From positions 36,195 to 97,974 of the forward strand of contig JABXGR010000006.1 in the NCBI GenBank assembly GCA_013538805.1: a stretch of 61,780 nt of DNA, given 5' to 3'. Below, one piece after another: positions 35,039-43,511 of this stretch. The DNA comes from Candidatus Nitrosocaldus schleperae (lineage in GTDB: Archaea > Thermoproteota > Nitrososphaeria > Nitrososphaerales > Nitrosocaldaceae). Below the pieces are notes generated by a model. It was given only the letters and a program-made list of their open reading frames with translations. It ran no database searches and had not been told where the DNA came from. Every line of letters begins with the position of its first letter. Position 1 is the first letter of the stretch. The translations under genes and the position numbers were made by a program.

Positions 35039-35998
35039 CTAGAGTTCTAGCAGGTATCTAGCAAGTCTAACCTCATCCTCCTCATCATCCATCAGGATAT
35101 CTGTTGTATATACATCAATACCCTTAGCCTTTATCTCATCCATCAACACTCTATCGCTCTCATCTATAACTAGCGATGATGCAAAATCTCTATACATATC
35201 TGCAATGGATACAGGGCTTACATCGTAGCCTAATGCCTTCATGTACTTTGCTGCTGGTCCACTTACTGGTCTTGAGCCTATTATAGGACTTACAGCAATG
35301 CATACATCCCTCCTCCTCCTTACTGCATCCCTAAGCCCATCTATTGCAAGTATGGGGAGGATGCTACTCACAGGGTTTGCTGGTGCAACTATTATCTTAT
35401 CAGCCTCCTCTATAGCATTAAGTGCATCGCTGCATGCTCTAGCATGCTCTATACCCTTGTATGCTATGCCATGAACATCAAGCATCCCTTTATGCTTGAC
35501 CCAGAACTCTTGGAGGTGCATATCCCCTCTATCTGTAACGATCCTAGTCTCAAGATGATCATCACTTGCAGGTATAACCCTTGCATCTATGCCTAATCTT
35601 GAACATAGATAACCTGTTATCTTGCACAGCCTCTTCCCTTCTTTAAGCATCATACTCCTTATGATATGCATTGCAAGGTCCTTATCCCCAAGCATGAACC
35701 ACTGCTCCCCTTCAAGCTTAGCAAGTTGAGCAAGGCAGTTGAATGTATCATTGCTTACTCCCCATCCCCTCTCTCTATCAAGTAACCCTGCAAGCCCATA
35801 TACTATGGTATCAATATCAGGGCATATGTAGAGTCCATGCATCCATACGTTATCACCAACATTGCATACTATGCTAAGATGCATATTCTGCATATCACTA
35901 TTGCTCTTCAACCTGTATAATGCTCTAGCAAGTTTTACAGAACCAGTACCCCCAGCCAGCACTGCTATCTTATCCATACCCTTTACATATAGTATCAT
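35039..35998 (-). CDS. cofD: 2-phospho-L-lactate transferase CofD (F420 synthesis)
   Basis: 319 aa (an internal start at 35977, MDKIAVL, would remove seven residues). Transfers the phospholactyl group from the CofC product to FO. AGGTGSVKLARALYRL (about 14-29) and CNVGDNVWMHGLYICPDIDT (about 44-63) are diagnostic. PANPVSSILPILA (about 205-217) and SPIIGSRPVSGPAAKYM (about 237-253) complete the active site. Its product F420-0 is used by flavin-type reductases; thaumarchaea are known to make F420. Confidence 0.93.
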   Translation of the reverse strand: MILYVKGMDKIAVLAGGTGSVKLARALYRLKSNSDMQNMHLSIVCNVGDNVWMHGLYICPDIDTIVYGLAGLLDRERGWGVSNDTFNCLAQLAKLEGEQWFMLGDKDLAMHIIRSMMLKEGKRLCKITGYLCSRLGIDARVIPASDDHLETRIVTDRGDMHLQEFWVKHKGMLDVHGIAYKGIEHARACSDALNAIEEADKIIVAPANPVSSILPILAIDGLRDAVRRRRDVCIAVSPIIGSRPVSGPAAKYMKALGYDVSPVSIADMYRDFASSLVIDESDRVLMDEIKAKGIDVYTTDILMDDEEDEVRLARYLLEL

Positions 35999-36097
35999 CT
36001 ATAATTCCGTATCTCTATGCAGAATGTTGATAAATAATGCTTATATCTTTTAAATCTTTAACGATAGAGAGGGAGCAAGTTTATAAGAACTAAGTAT

Positions 36098-37139
36098 ATG
36101 AAAGGTGTATTACTGCTATCATCTGTAGTTATATTACTACATTACTACTATCCATAGGACTTGTGCCTTATGTTCATGCTGGCCAGATAAGGACTGCTAC
36201 TGTAGGCACAAAGAGCAACATGGTTGAGGCTGAGTTCCTAGCAGAGAGGACGGTTACTATAGAATACTCAGCAGGCGGTGCGTTGAGGGACAAACTTGTA
36301 GGTGCAGTTCATGATCTGATCTTGAAGGCAGATGAGAGCAATCCTAGCATAGACACACTCGAGGCAAAGATAGATCAGGCAAGGGATGCACAATCACCAA
36401 CAAGGAGGTCAAGAACATAACATACAATCTCTCACTCAGGGAGAGGATAAGAAGGTTATGATAAGCCAGAACCTGCTCCTAAACATTGTGCTGAGTGATG
36501 TGGTTGTAGAGCAAGGACTCTACGGTCAACCAGGCATAACAGATCTGAACTGGAATGGTCTGAGGGTAGATGGCAATGTACCTATGGAGTTCGGTGTTGA
36601 TGGCAAAACAGTAACTAGATATAAACACAACCTCTGGCTATCTGCAGACCATCTTCCCAGATGTGTTCAATTAGTTAAGGATGCAAGCTACAAGCATGTG
36701 CTAGATGAACCACTACTGGACTTTTCAAGGCTGAATGAACAGCCTATAGATAAGTGGCACAGACTCATAAACCCAATAGCGGGGCAGGTGCAAGGACAGG
36801 AGGTTGGATTCAAGGAGGAGGGTGCAAAGGCAGTTACAGTGGAGGCGAGACCAGTATTAGAGAAGGTTAGCTCAAGAGAAGGAGCTATCTACAGAGTTAA
36901 CTAATGGTAACAGGTATATGATAAAGAGTGTTGAACCAAGATAAATGCAAGTATAGATGTGCCATGGTGGGCAGAACCATTCATGGATGGTAATGCTTCC
37001 AAGGCAAGAGTGTTCCTAGAGGATCCGCATCTTACAAGTACATCATATCATCTGGAAACTCCCCCTCATGGTGCTTCTAGCATTTGCTGGCATGATGGGT
37101 GCAATAGCAGGCTTTGTTATATGGAGAGCAAACAAGTAG
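36098..37139 (+). pseudogene. Degenerate copy of the secreted protein encoded at 37316-38380
   Basis: Three frames together recover most of the downstream gene. A signal peptide starts at ATG 36098 and breaks before 36160. QIRTATVGTKSNMVEAEFL matches QIRDAQVFTPQNEVGVEFL of the intact copy, then the frame changes near 36400 to carry QGLYGQPGITDLNWNGLRVDG (matching QEAVYDQPAIIDLNWRGFKV). Another change near 36900 precedes the C-terminal tail LMVLLAFAGMMGAIAGFVI. The last 77 nt are identical to the intact gene (37060-37136 versus 38298-38374) although the rest has clearly diverged. Confidence 0.85.
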
Positions 37140-37315
37140 AAGCATATAATAATTTATTATTCTCGTAACTAATCAGTAATTAATAATAGGTTACGCCTTT
37201 GCATTTGAAATATAACACTAGATAATGGCGAAGTTATTGTATAAAATGTATTTGTATTGTAACAGATAAGTGAGATCAAAAAAGTTTATAAAAAGAAGCT
37301 TACTATTAAGCTTCA

Positions 37316-38380
37316 ATGCATAAACGTAAGGTATTGGCATTATCAATGCTATCTATGCTAGCAATAGCGGTTATACCTTCAGCACTTGCATTTCAGATAA
37401 GGGATGCACAGGTATTCACTCCACAGAACGAGGTTGGTGTTGAGTTCCTATCTGTAAGGGTAAGCACGATAGAGCATCCTCAGGGAGGCAAGTTGAAGGA
37501 TATGCTTGCTGGAGTTAATGAGAAGATAATATTTAGGGCAAATGATACTACACCAGGGATAGAGGTTCTTAAGGAGAAGATCAACGAAGGGTTGCTTGAA
37601 GCAGGTTCACCAGCAAAGGTCAAGGAGGTTAGGGAAGTGGTATACAACGTTGCCTTACAGGATGATGGTATGAAGATTACTATGCAGCAGAGCCTTACGC
37701 TCAAACTGCTCCTAACTGGTATAGTCATTCAGGAGGCAGTGTATGATCAGCCAGCAATAATAGATCTCAACTGGAGGGGCTTCAAGGTTAATGGGCAAGT
37801 ACCTATAACACTTAATGCTGATGGCACTACAGTGAAGATGGATATAAACACTATGAGGGGTTATCTTGAGGTAAAGTATCCAGAGGTTGTAAGCCTACTA
37901 AGCAAGGATAGCAAGTTCTCAGAGATGCTTGATGATCCATTGATAAACTATGAGAGGATAAAGGAGTTGCCTATAACTCAATGGCACAAGTTGATAAATG
38001 CATTGCAGAGTATGGCAGAGGCAGAGAAGTGGGACGTTAGAGAGCCAGCACCTGCAGTAACTGTTGTAAGTGCAGGAGAAGGTAGCTTAAGAGAGGGGCA
38101 GCATCCACCAAGGATACTATCTGCTCAAGCAAACATAGATGGGAGTACTTACTACATGACCATACAAGACCCTCCAATAAGTGCTACGCTGGATATATAC
38201 TACTGGGCTGAGCCTATAAGGGATGAGCATGGGGATGCTGCTAGGGTGTATCTAAGCGATCCAGGAGAGAAGTTGGTGCAGTCATCAACAGGGAACTTCC
38301 CCCTCATGGTGCTTCTAGCATTTGCTGGCATGATGGGTGCAATAGCAGGCTTTGTTATATGGAGAGCAAACAAGAAGTAG
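37316..38380 (+). CDS. Secreted/membrane-anchored protein, intact copy of a duplicated pair
   Basis: 354 aa. Signal peptide 1-25 (LALSMLSMLAIAVIPSALA, cleavage after A-F-Q region). The mature part is alpha/beta with IQEAVYDQPAIIDLNWRGF (about 138-156) and a Pro/Ala stretch near 240. A C-terminal TM helix (about 329-349, FPLMVLLAFAGMMGAIAGFV) is followed by IWRANKK, so it is anchored with the bulk outside. No PEF/VPES motif precedes the anchor; the sequence there is SSTGNFPL. No known family recognised. TATA-like AAAAAAGTTTATAAAAAG lies about 25 bp before the start. Confidence 0.75.
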   Translation: MHKRKVLALSMLSMLAIAVIPSALAFQIRDAQVFTPQNEVGVEFLSVRVSTIEHPQGGKLKDMLAGVNEKIIFRANDTTPGIEVLKEKINEGLLEAGSPAKVKEVREVVYNVALQDDGMKITMQQSLTLKLLLTGIVIQEAVYDQPAIIDLNWRGFKVNGQVPITLNADGTTVKMDINTMRGYLEVKYPEVVSLLSKDSKFSEMLDDPLINYERIKELPITQWHKLINALQSMAEAEKWDVREPAPAVTVVSAGEGSLREGQHPPRILSAQANIDGSTYYMTIQDPPISATLDIYYWAEPIRDEHGDAARVYLSDPGEKLVQSSTGNFPLMVLLAFAGMMGAIAGFVIWRANKK

Positions 38381-38446
38381 TAGTAGTAGAAGTAGAAGCA
38401 ATAACTATTTTTTAAATTTATGCTAACTCCTAATATGCGTTATTGG

Positions 38447-38742
38447 ATGGTGGTGCATGCTGGCCGTAACCCTCCTTCTGTTCTAGACAGGATTCGGCTG
38501 AGCAGCCTACCTGGATCTCTGGCAGGAATCATCGATCCTATTTGGCCTTGCTCCGTGCGGGTTGGTTGTTTCATTCCTACCCTAGGAGCATCAGCCTTTT
38601 AGGCATCATCTTACCTAGGTTGGATACCATTTCTGTACCATTGCCAGCCATCTCTGGCTACCCATCGCTGGGTCGCACCCCTGCCTGGAGGGAGGAGTTT
38701 CCTCCTTTAACAGGTGACCTGTCCACCAGCTTGCACCACCAT
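38447..38742 (-). ncRNA. rnpB: RNase P RNA
   Basis: Minus-strand transcript about 296 nt, GC-rich compared with its surroundings. The ends ATGGTGGTGCAAGCTGG and CCAGCATGCACCACCAT pair as the P1 helix. GGAGGAAACTCCTCC (38690-38705) matches the conserved CR-I GAGGAAAGUCC region. The 18-nt string at 38537-38554 (GGAGCAAGGCCAAATAGG on the minus strand) is a universally conserved RNase P element. AGAACAGAAGGAGGGTTA near the 3' end is CR-V-like. No protein ORF explains the region. Confidence 0.9.
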
Positions 38743-38760
38743 TTTAATACTCTTCAACCT

Positions 38761-38770
38761 AATATAAAAG
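38761..38770 (-). promoter_or_regulatory. Probable TATA box for RNase P RNA
   Basis: CTTTTATATT on the minus strand, about 20-28 bp upstream of the P1 5' end, the normal archaeal distance. It overlaps the region just before the divergent GTPase gene start. Confidence 0.5.
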
Positions 38771-38774
38771 TGAG

Positions 38775-39626
38775 ATGAGGGCTATAAGTTGGGATAGTAT
38801 AAAGAGGATGATAGATAGGGTTGATATTGTTGTAGAGGTTATAGATGCTAGGGAGCCAGAGTATACTAGGAGCAGGAGGCTTGAGGATTACACACTGAAG
38901 AGTAAGAAGGTTATGATCATTGCACTAAACAAGTGCGACCTTGTGCCAGAGCATGTAGCATATGGATGGGTTAAGAGGTTATCTGATGAAGGGCTTATAT
39001 GTGTACCAACATCCATCAAGGTAGGAAGAGGGATAGATAGGCTTAGAGGAGTGATGCTCAAGTATGCAAGAGATACCCCTCTAAATCCTCAACCAAGACC
39101 ATCATACATAGACCTTCCAAGGATTAGGTATAGGGGGTCTAGGTTAGCCATGCTAGTTGGCTATCCAAAGACTGGCAAGTCATCAATAATAAATGCATTG
39201 AAGAGGAGGCATGGTGCAAGTACAAGCCCAGTACCAGGTACTCCAGGGTATACAAGAGGCATGCAGATCTTTAAGATAGCAAGTCATCTCTACATGTACG
39301 ATACCCCTGGGATGCTACCCATAGACCTTGAGCATGTAGATCCTATTGCATATGCTCTTAGATGCAATGCACCAGAGGAGTTGAGGGATCCAGTCGAACC
39401 AGCGTTAAGGCTAATAGAGAGGATCCTTGCAAATAACCCAGATGCTATAAGGGATGCTTACGGCTTAAGCATAACAGACCCATACAAGGTGTTGGAGCAT
39501 ATAGCAATTAAGAGAGGATGGTTCTATAAGAGTGATAAAGAGCCTTTGGTTGAGGAGGCAGCAAGGGCGGTGATAAGGGATTACCATACAGCAAGGTTGA
39601 ACTTCTACATACCCCCTCCCCCTTGA
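38775..39626 (+). CDS. Circularly permuted GTPase of the YlqF/RbgA-MMR1 family
   Basis: 283 aa. Permuted motif order: G4 NKCDLVP (about 56-62), then G1 GYPKTGKSSIINAL (about 136-149), G2 TPGYTRG, G3 DTPGM (about 183-187). DAREPEYTRSRRLE near 24-37 is typical of the family. These GTPases take part in large or small subunit ribosome maturation. The 3' end overlaps the convergent tsr3 gene by 22 bp. Fits a cluster of RNA-related genes (RNase P RNA, tsr3, rRNA operon). Confidence 0.9.
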   Translation: MRAISWDSIKRMIDRVDIVVEVIDAREPEYTRSRRLEDYTLKSKKVMIIALNKCDLVPEHVAYGWVKRLSDEGLICVPTSIKVGRGIDRLRGVMLKYARDTPLNPQPRPSYIDLPRIRYRGSRLAMLVGYPKTGKSSIINALKRRHGASTSPVPGTPGYTRGMQIFKIASHLYMYDTPGMLPIDLEHVDPIAYALRCNAPEELRDPVEPALRLIERILANNPDAIRDAYGLSITDPYKVLEHIAIKRGWFYKSDKEPLVEEAARAVIRDYHTARLNFYIPPPP

Positions 39627-40153
39627 TCTACATATTTGAAGTACTCATACTCTATCCTTACAACATCATCTACACCTCCAGCGTTACTGTACTCCTCTAG
39701 CAGCTCATGGTTGAGCGTTATGAAGGTACTACCCCACTTGAACTTTGATAGTAGTGCATATGCTAGATGCTTATATCCAAGTATGTAGCACGCTGCTGCT
39801 AGAGCCTCAACACTACTCAACTTTGCTACCTTTGCATAGTTGATTGGGTTTGCTGCAAGTAGGAGGGGTAACCTCCTCCTCTTCGAGGCTCTAAGCCTTG
39901 AGAATACTCTATATGCGTTAACCCATGAACAGTCAACTAGCGTAATAGATGGACACTCAACAGCATCACCATTAATTAATGGTATGCTAGAGTATGGATC
40001 TAGCAGTATGGTTCTGTATGGTACCCTACTGACCCTCTTGAGCATATTGAACCTTAGGAGTCTTCTAGCACTACACTTGATAGGATCATCATCCCCTAGC
40101 ATATAAACGAGTAGAGATGGTTCATGCATATTGTATGCAGCAGCATACCTCAT
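39605..40153 (-). CDS. tsr3: Tsr3, 16S rRNA aminocarboxypropyltransferase
   Basis: 182 aa. Uses SAM to add the acp group to the hypermodified uridine in helix 31 of small-subunit rRNA. Visible: DDPIKCSARRLLRF (about 22-35), LLDPYSSIPL (about 50-59), LVDCSWVNAYRVF (about 72-84), LPLLLAANPINYAKVAKLSS (about 95-114), and the ending KFKWGSTFITLNHELLEEYS (about 138-157). Its start is overlapped by a small Cys-rich ORF read in another frame on the same strand. Confidence 0.92.
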   Translation of the reverse strand: MRYAAAYNMHEPSLLVYMLGDDDPIKCSARRLLRFNMLKRVSRVPYRTILLDPYSSIPLINGDAVECPSITLVDCSWVNAYRVFSRLRASKRRRLPLLLAANPINYAKVAKLSSVEALAAACYILGYKHLAYALLSKFKWGSTFITLNHELLEEYSNAGGVDDVVRIEYEYFKYVDQGGGGM

Positions 40154-40253
40154 ACTTGCAGTTTATGCATCTACTCCTATGCAACATTGCATCACCACAC
40201 TCATCCCTAGAGCAGTTACACTCTGAGCATCTAACAGTGATAACTGCCATCAT
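40122..40253 (-). CDS. Small Cys-rich (zinc-finger-like) protein
   Basis: 43 aa from ATGATGGCA (40253 downwards), in a frame different from tsr3 and overlapping it by 32 bp. Contains RCSECNCSRDECG and RCINCKYEVCC, giving two CxxC-type knuckles 18 residues apart (C9, C12, C14, C19; C29, C32, C37-C39), suitable for zinc. No paralog is seen in the window. Too short for routine gene calls but the cysteine spacing is unlikely by chance. Function unknown; coupling with tsr3 suggests RNA work. Confidence 0.5.
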   Translation of the reverse strand: MMAVITVRCSECNCSRDECGDAMLHRSRCINCKYEVCCCIQYA

Positions 40254-40389
40254 CAATCATAGCATCTCCTCTAATTAATAATTTAATCATTTTGAGTATT
40301 GTATGGGGTTAGTGCATACATCTATTAATATTAATCATAATATTATATAATAATGTTTAATAAGAAGTTCCTCTAAGATTATTAGAGGG

Positions 40390-41094
40390 ATGGCAATGTA
40401 TGAGGAGATAGGTAGGCTGCTAAAGCTGGAGAATAGCCCAGTAGCGATATGCCTAGAGGAGGAGCAACCATCTAGCAGGAAGAGGTTCATGGGATATGCA
40501 CCAGCGAGTTGCTCATTCTGGAGGCTTGGGATAGACTATTCATTCTACACTCTAGATAGCGATCATAACTGCAGCATAGGCAAGGTTACTCATGGATTCA
40601 GGAGTGCAGATGAGGTGAAGGAGAATGATGATGTTAGACTCCTAACCAGCATAGGATGGATAAGCATGGATGAGATATCTAAGCTACCAAGGCTCCCAAA
40701 GAGCATGGTGATATCTTACATACCAGTAGATAAGTTGAAGGGAGAGGGTAGTATGGATGAAGTAGAAGTAGTAAAAGAAATGCCCAATATCGCTCTAATA
40801 ACATTCTTCTGCAATGCAGAGCAGGTGATGCTTGTTGTTGATGCAGCAGAGCGTGCAGGGATAGAGTATAGGATAAGGAGTAGACCAACATGTGCCATCC
40901 TAGCGGAAGCATACTCCATCAAGGGTGTAGTTATAGGGCTGGGATGCACACCAAGTAGGCTAAGGACCCCATACTCTACCAACGATCTATTCGTTGCAGT
41001 ACATCCAAGTATAGCTGATAGGCTTGTAGAGCATCTAAGCCAAGTAGTGAAGGTTGAGGAGTTCCTATATGCAAACAAGGCTATGCTGGTCTAG
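40390..41094 (+). CDS. DUF169 family protein
   Basis: 234 aa. ENSPVAICLEEEQPSSRKRF near the N-terminus, APASCSFWRLG, DHNCSIGKVTHGF and the C-terminal VGLGCTPSRLRTPYSTNDLF are family features; the conserved Cys residues (C41, C61, and others) suggest metal or cofactor binding. The function of DUF169 is not known. A second ATG three codons into the frame is close by. Followed 18 bp later by another unknown gene. Confidence 0.85.
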   Translation: MAMYEEIGRLLKLENSPVAICLEEEQPSSRKRFMGYAPASCSFWRLGIDYSFYTLDSDHNCSIGKVTHGFRSADEVKENDDVRLLTSIGWISMDEISKLPRLPKSMVISYIPVDKLKGEGSMDEVEVVKEMPNIALITFFCNAEQVMLVVDAAERAGIEYRIRSRPTCAILAEAYSIKGVVIGLGCTPSRLRTPYSTNDLFVAVHPSIADRLVEHLSQVVKVEEFLYANKAMLV

Positions 41095-41112
41095 TTTGGC
41101 AGATGTACGTGT

Positions 41113-41673
41113 ATGGAGCTCAAGGCCCGAACAATACAGAGGCTTATAGACCTTATGTTATGGAACATAGGCAGGGATATAGAGTGTGATGGGAATCTAC
41201 TCCTCCTCTTTGGGTTCATCAGGCATAGACCACCAGCACCTGAGAAGGGTAGCAGTAGATATCACATATTTTTTGAGGGTTATGAGGTAGTGTTATGGGG
41301 CTTTGGTATGATGGTGATAGATCATGATGGTATATCTATCTTCATAAATAGGCATAGGTATGTCCCAAAGGTAGTTGTGTTGGATGATGTTCAATGCCAA
41401 CTCATCAGCAAGTACATTGTCAACGTATGGAGCCTATCAGATCTACACACTAGGGAGCCTAGATATGATGAGTACGATACTGTTAGGCTGCTCATACTCA
41501 TCCTCTTCAAACTGTTGTACAAGTATGAACTGTGGTTGAATGCAATAAAAGGGAGGGAGTATAGAGTCTACTGCATGAAGAGGTTTGGTATAGATTATAG
41601 TGTAGAGGATGTGATTCTTATGCTGAGATCACTCGCATGTGAACTTCGATTGGAAAGAAAAGAGTTAGTTTGA
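41113..41673 (+). CDS. Uncharacterised protein following DUF169 gene
   Basis: 186 aa, no signal or TM. Sequence is rich in Tyr/Leu/Arg with helical C-terminal third (YDTVRLLILILFKLLYKYEL, EDVILMLRSLACELRLERKE). No family recognised. Likely co-transcribed with the DUF169 gene; it ends just before the rRNA 3' flank. Confidence 0.6.
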   Translation: MELKARTIQRLIDLMLWNIGRDIECDGNLLLLFGFIRHRPPAPEKGSSRYHIFFEGYEVVLWGFGMMVIDHDGISIFINRHRYVPKVVVLDDVQCQLISKYIVNVWSLSDLHTREPRYDEYDTVRLLILILFKLLYKYELWLNAIKGREYRVYCMKRFGIDYSVEDVILMLRSLACELRLERKELV

Positions 41674-41681
41674 TCTGAAAG

Positions 41682-41743
41682 GAAAGTAAAGGAAGCTCCA
41701 CCATTTCCACCATTGACTAACCACACCACTCTCCTTTACTTTC
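41682..41743 (-). terminator. Inverted repeat downstream of 23S rRNA
   Basis: GAAAGTAAAGGA (41682-41693) and its exact complement TCCTTTACTTTC (41732-41743) could fold into a 12-bp hairpin in the rRNA transcript, about 60 nt past the 23S processing stem. A role in termination or 3' processing is likely but not shown. Confidence 0.45.
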
Positions 41744-41762
41744 ACTTTCTACAGTGTATGTG

Positions 41763-41800
41763 GATCGCCACGCATGGTTATTGCGCTCCAGGATAGTTGC
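41763..41800 (-). repeat. 23S rRNA processing stem, 3' arm
   Basis: Complementary, with bulges, to 45493-45531 on the other side of 23S: CAGGATAGTTGC (41789-41800) pairs with GCAACTATCCTG (45493-45504). The outer segments, 41763-41784 and 45513-45531 (GCATGG/CCATGC cores), pair beyond an internal bulge. This is the bulged helix used for excision of archaeal pre-23S rRNA. Confidence 0.8.
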
Positions 41801-42079
41801 GTTGGGCTATTGGGAGTGGCGGGCTTACAGCTCGCCTTGCGGCTTGCTGCCTACACCCCCACCCCATCAACGCCATCTTCTATGGCCGCCCTTCCCTAAA
41901 CGGTGGTGGCCTCTTCTCGGGAGGGGCTTCCCCCTTAGATGCTTTCAGGGGTTATCCCCAATGGCTTAGCTGCCCTGCCTGCCTTCTCAGACAGCAGGTA
42001 CACCAGAGGCCACGCCGCCCTGTTCCTCTCGTACTAAGGGCGACTTCCCCTCAGGCCACCGCGCACCCATCAGGTAGAG

Positions 42080-42125
<46 letters not shown>

Positions 42126-42194
42126 GATAGGCGAGCAGCCTCACCCTTGGCCCCTGCTGCAGGGCCAGGATGGGAAGAGCCGACATCGAGGTAC

Positions 42195-42230
<36 letters not shown>

Positions 42231-42758
42231 AAGCCTGTTATCCCTGGGGTAACTTTTCTGTCACCACCCACCCCCAATAGTGGGGATAGGATGGATCGTT
42301 AGGCCCGGGTTTCCCCTCTGGATCCCCTGCGTTTAGGGATCCAGTCAGGCTGGCTTTTGGCCTTACCCTCACCAGCGGGGTTCTGACCCGCCTGAGCCAA
42401 CCTTTGGGCCCCCTCGATACCTTTTCAAGGGGGTGCCGCCCCAGCCGAACTGCCCACCTGCCGTTGTCCCCCTCACAGGGTTAGCGATACAGTCGCAGAT
42501 GGCTGGTGTTACACTTGCGCCTCCAGTGCCCCCGGAGAGGCACCTTCGAAGGCTCCCAGCTACTCTCTGCATCCGCAACCATACCGCAGCAACAGGCTGC
42601 AGTAAAGCTCCACAGGGTCTTCTCTCCCTGATGGGCGTCCGTGGACTGTTCGTCCACGTTACGTGGGTTCACCGGGTTGGAGGCGGGGACAGCGGGGCCC
42701 TCGTTGATCCATTCATGCACGTCGGAACTTACCCGACAAGGCATTTGGCTACCTTAAG

Positions 42759-43511
42759 CAACACATTACGTGTTGGACCATATCTTCACCCCATAGCATA
42801 GAATACAGAATTCTACGGGGTGCTTGGCTTATGGTCTCTGAGGAGTCTATACTTCCTCTCATCTATCTCCTTCAATATCATCTCCAAAGGATACCTCCTC
42901 TCATCTGAGTGCTCGTAGAGCATCACTACAAGTTCCTTTAGACTTTCAGCATCTCTATGCTTGCCTGCTTCTAACGCATCTATAACTTGAGTAAAGAGGG
43001 CAAACTCTCTCTGCTTTATTATAGGCTTATACCTCTTGAAGAAAGGTATAACCTTCTCCTTCAGATGCCTCCTGTTATCAACCACGAACTCAAGTATATC
43101 TGGTTGAGTACTCTTCTCTATTACTCTACCACAGTTGAGAACCCTCTTGAAGAGCTCTAGTACCACTCTATTATTCTTAGGTTGCATCACCTTGAAGAGT
43201 GGGTCTATGACTACACCGAACTTGGTATCTGGCTGCAACCTTATGCTTATTGAGAATGAGCCTGCCTCTTCTGCTATGCCAAGTAGATAGTAGCGGAGGT
43301 ACTTGCCCTTTGCAGGCAAGAGTTTTGGGTCTATTATGTCGCTATGCTCTGTCAGCACCATTAAGCCTAATTAGCATAGCAGCCTTTTATAAGGATGAGG
43401 GGAAGTATAGTTCCCTGCTGATCATGCCTCCATAGCCACTGTCCCTTACTCAGGGGGCTATATCATTAGACATTTCCCAGCATATAGCCAAGTTTAACGA
43501 CTCCCTATCTG
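42759..43511 (-). other. Group I-like intron in 23S rRNA (site equivalent to E. coli U1923)
   Basis: Removing 753 nt restores GACTCT-CTTAAGGTAGCC, the archaeal helix 69/71 sequence. 5' exon ends in U, and the intron ends in G. Exon GACUCU pairs with GGAGUC seven nt into the intron, with a closing U-G wobble, which is a textbook P1 helix. Near the 3' end AAGATATGGTCC matches the group I S element (AAGAUAUAGUCC), followed by a hairpin CAACAC/GTGTTG that ends at the terminal G (P9). A GGAC near the 5' core could pair with the GTCC (P7). It contains one LAGLIDADG ORF. These features do not fit an ordinary bulge-helix-bulge archaeal intron. Confidence 0.8.
42813..43361 (-). CDS. LAGLIDADG-type protein encoded in the 23S intron
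   Basis: 182 aa, one-motif size as for homodimeric homing endonucleases. The LAGLIDADG helix reads YLLGIAEEAGSFSIS (about 25-39). The position of the catalytic second acid of the motif holds Ala, so cleavage activity may be lost. Later QPDTKFGVVIDPLFKVMQ and FKRYKPIIKQREFALFTQVI follow the usual beta-saddle and helix order. It starts about 150 nt into the intron and ends about 55 nt before its 3' end, so both core-forming flanks are outside the ORF. Codon use is not rRNA-like, consistent with a mobile gene. Confidence 0.88.
   Translation of the reverse strand: MVLTEHSDIIDPKLLPAKGKYLRYYLLGIAEEAGSFSISIRLQPDTKFGVVIDPLFKVMQPKNNRVVLELFKRVLNCGRVIEKSTQPDILEFVVDNRRHLKEKVIPFFKRYKPIIKQREFALFTQVIDALEAGKHRDAESLKELVVMLYEHSDERRYPLEMILKEIDERKYRLLRDHKPSTP

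Noticed and set aside
38420-38778. ORFs of 60 and 78 aa on the + strand
   Set aside because: They are the antisense of RNase P RNA.
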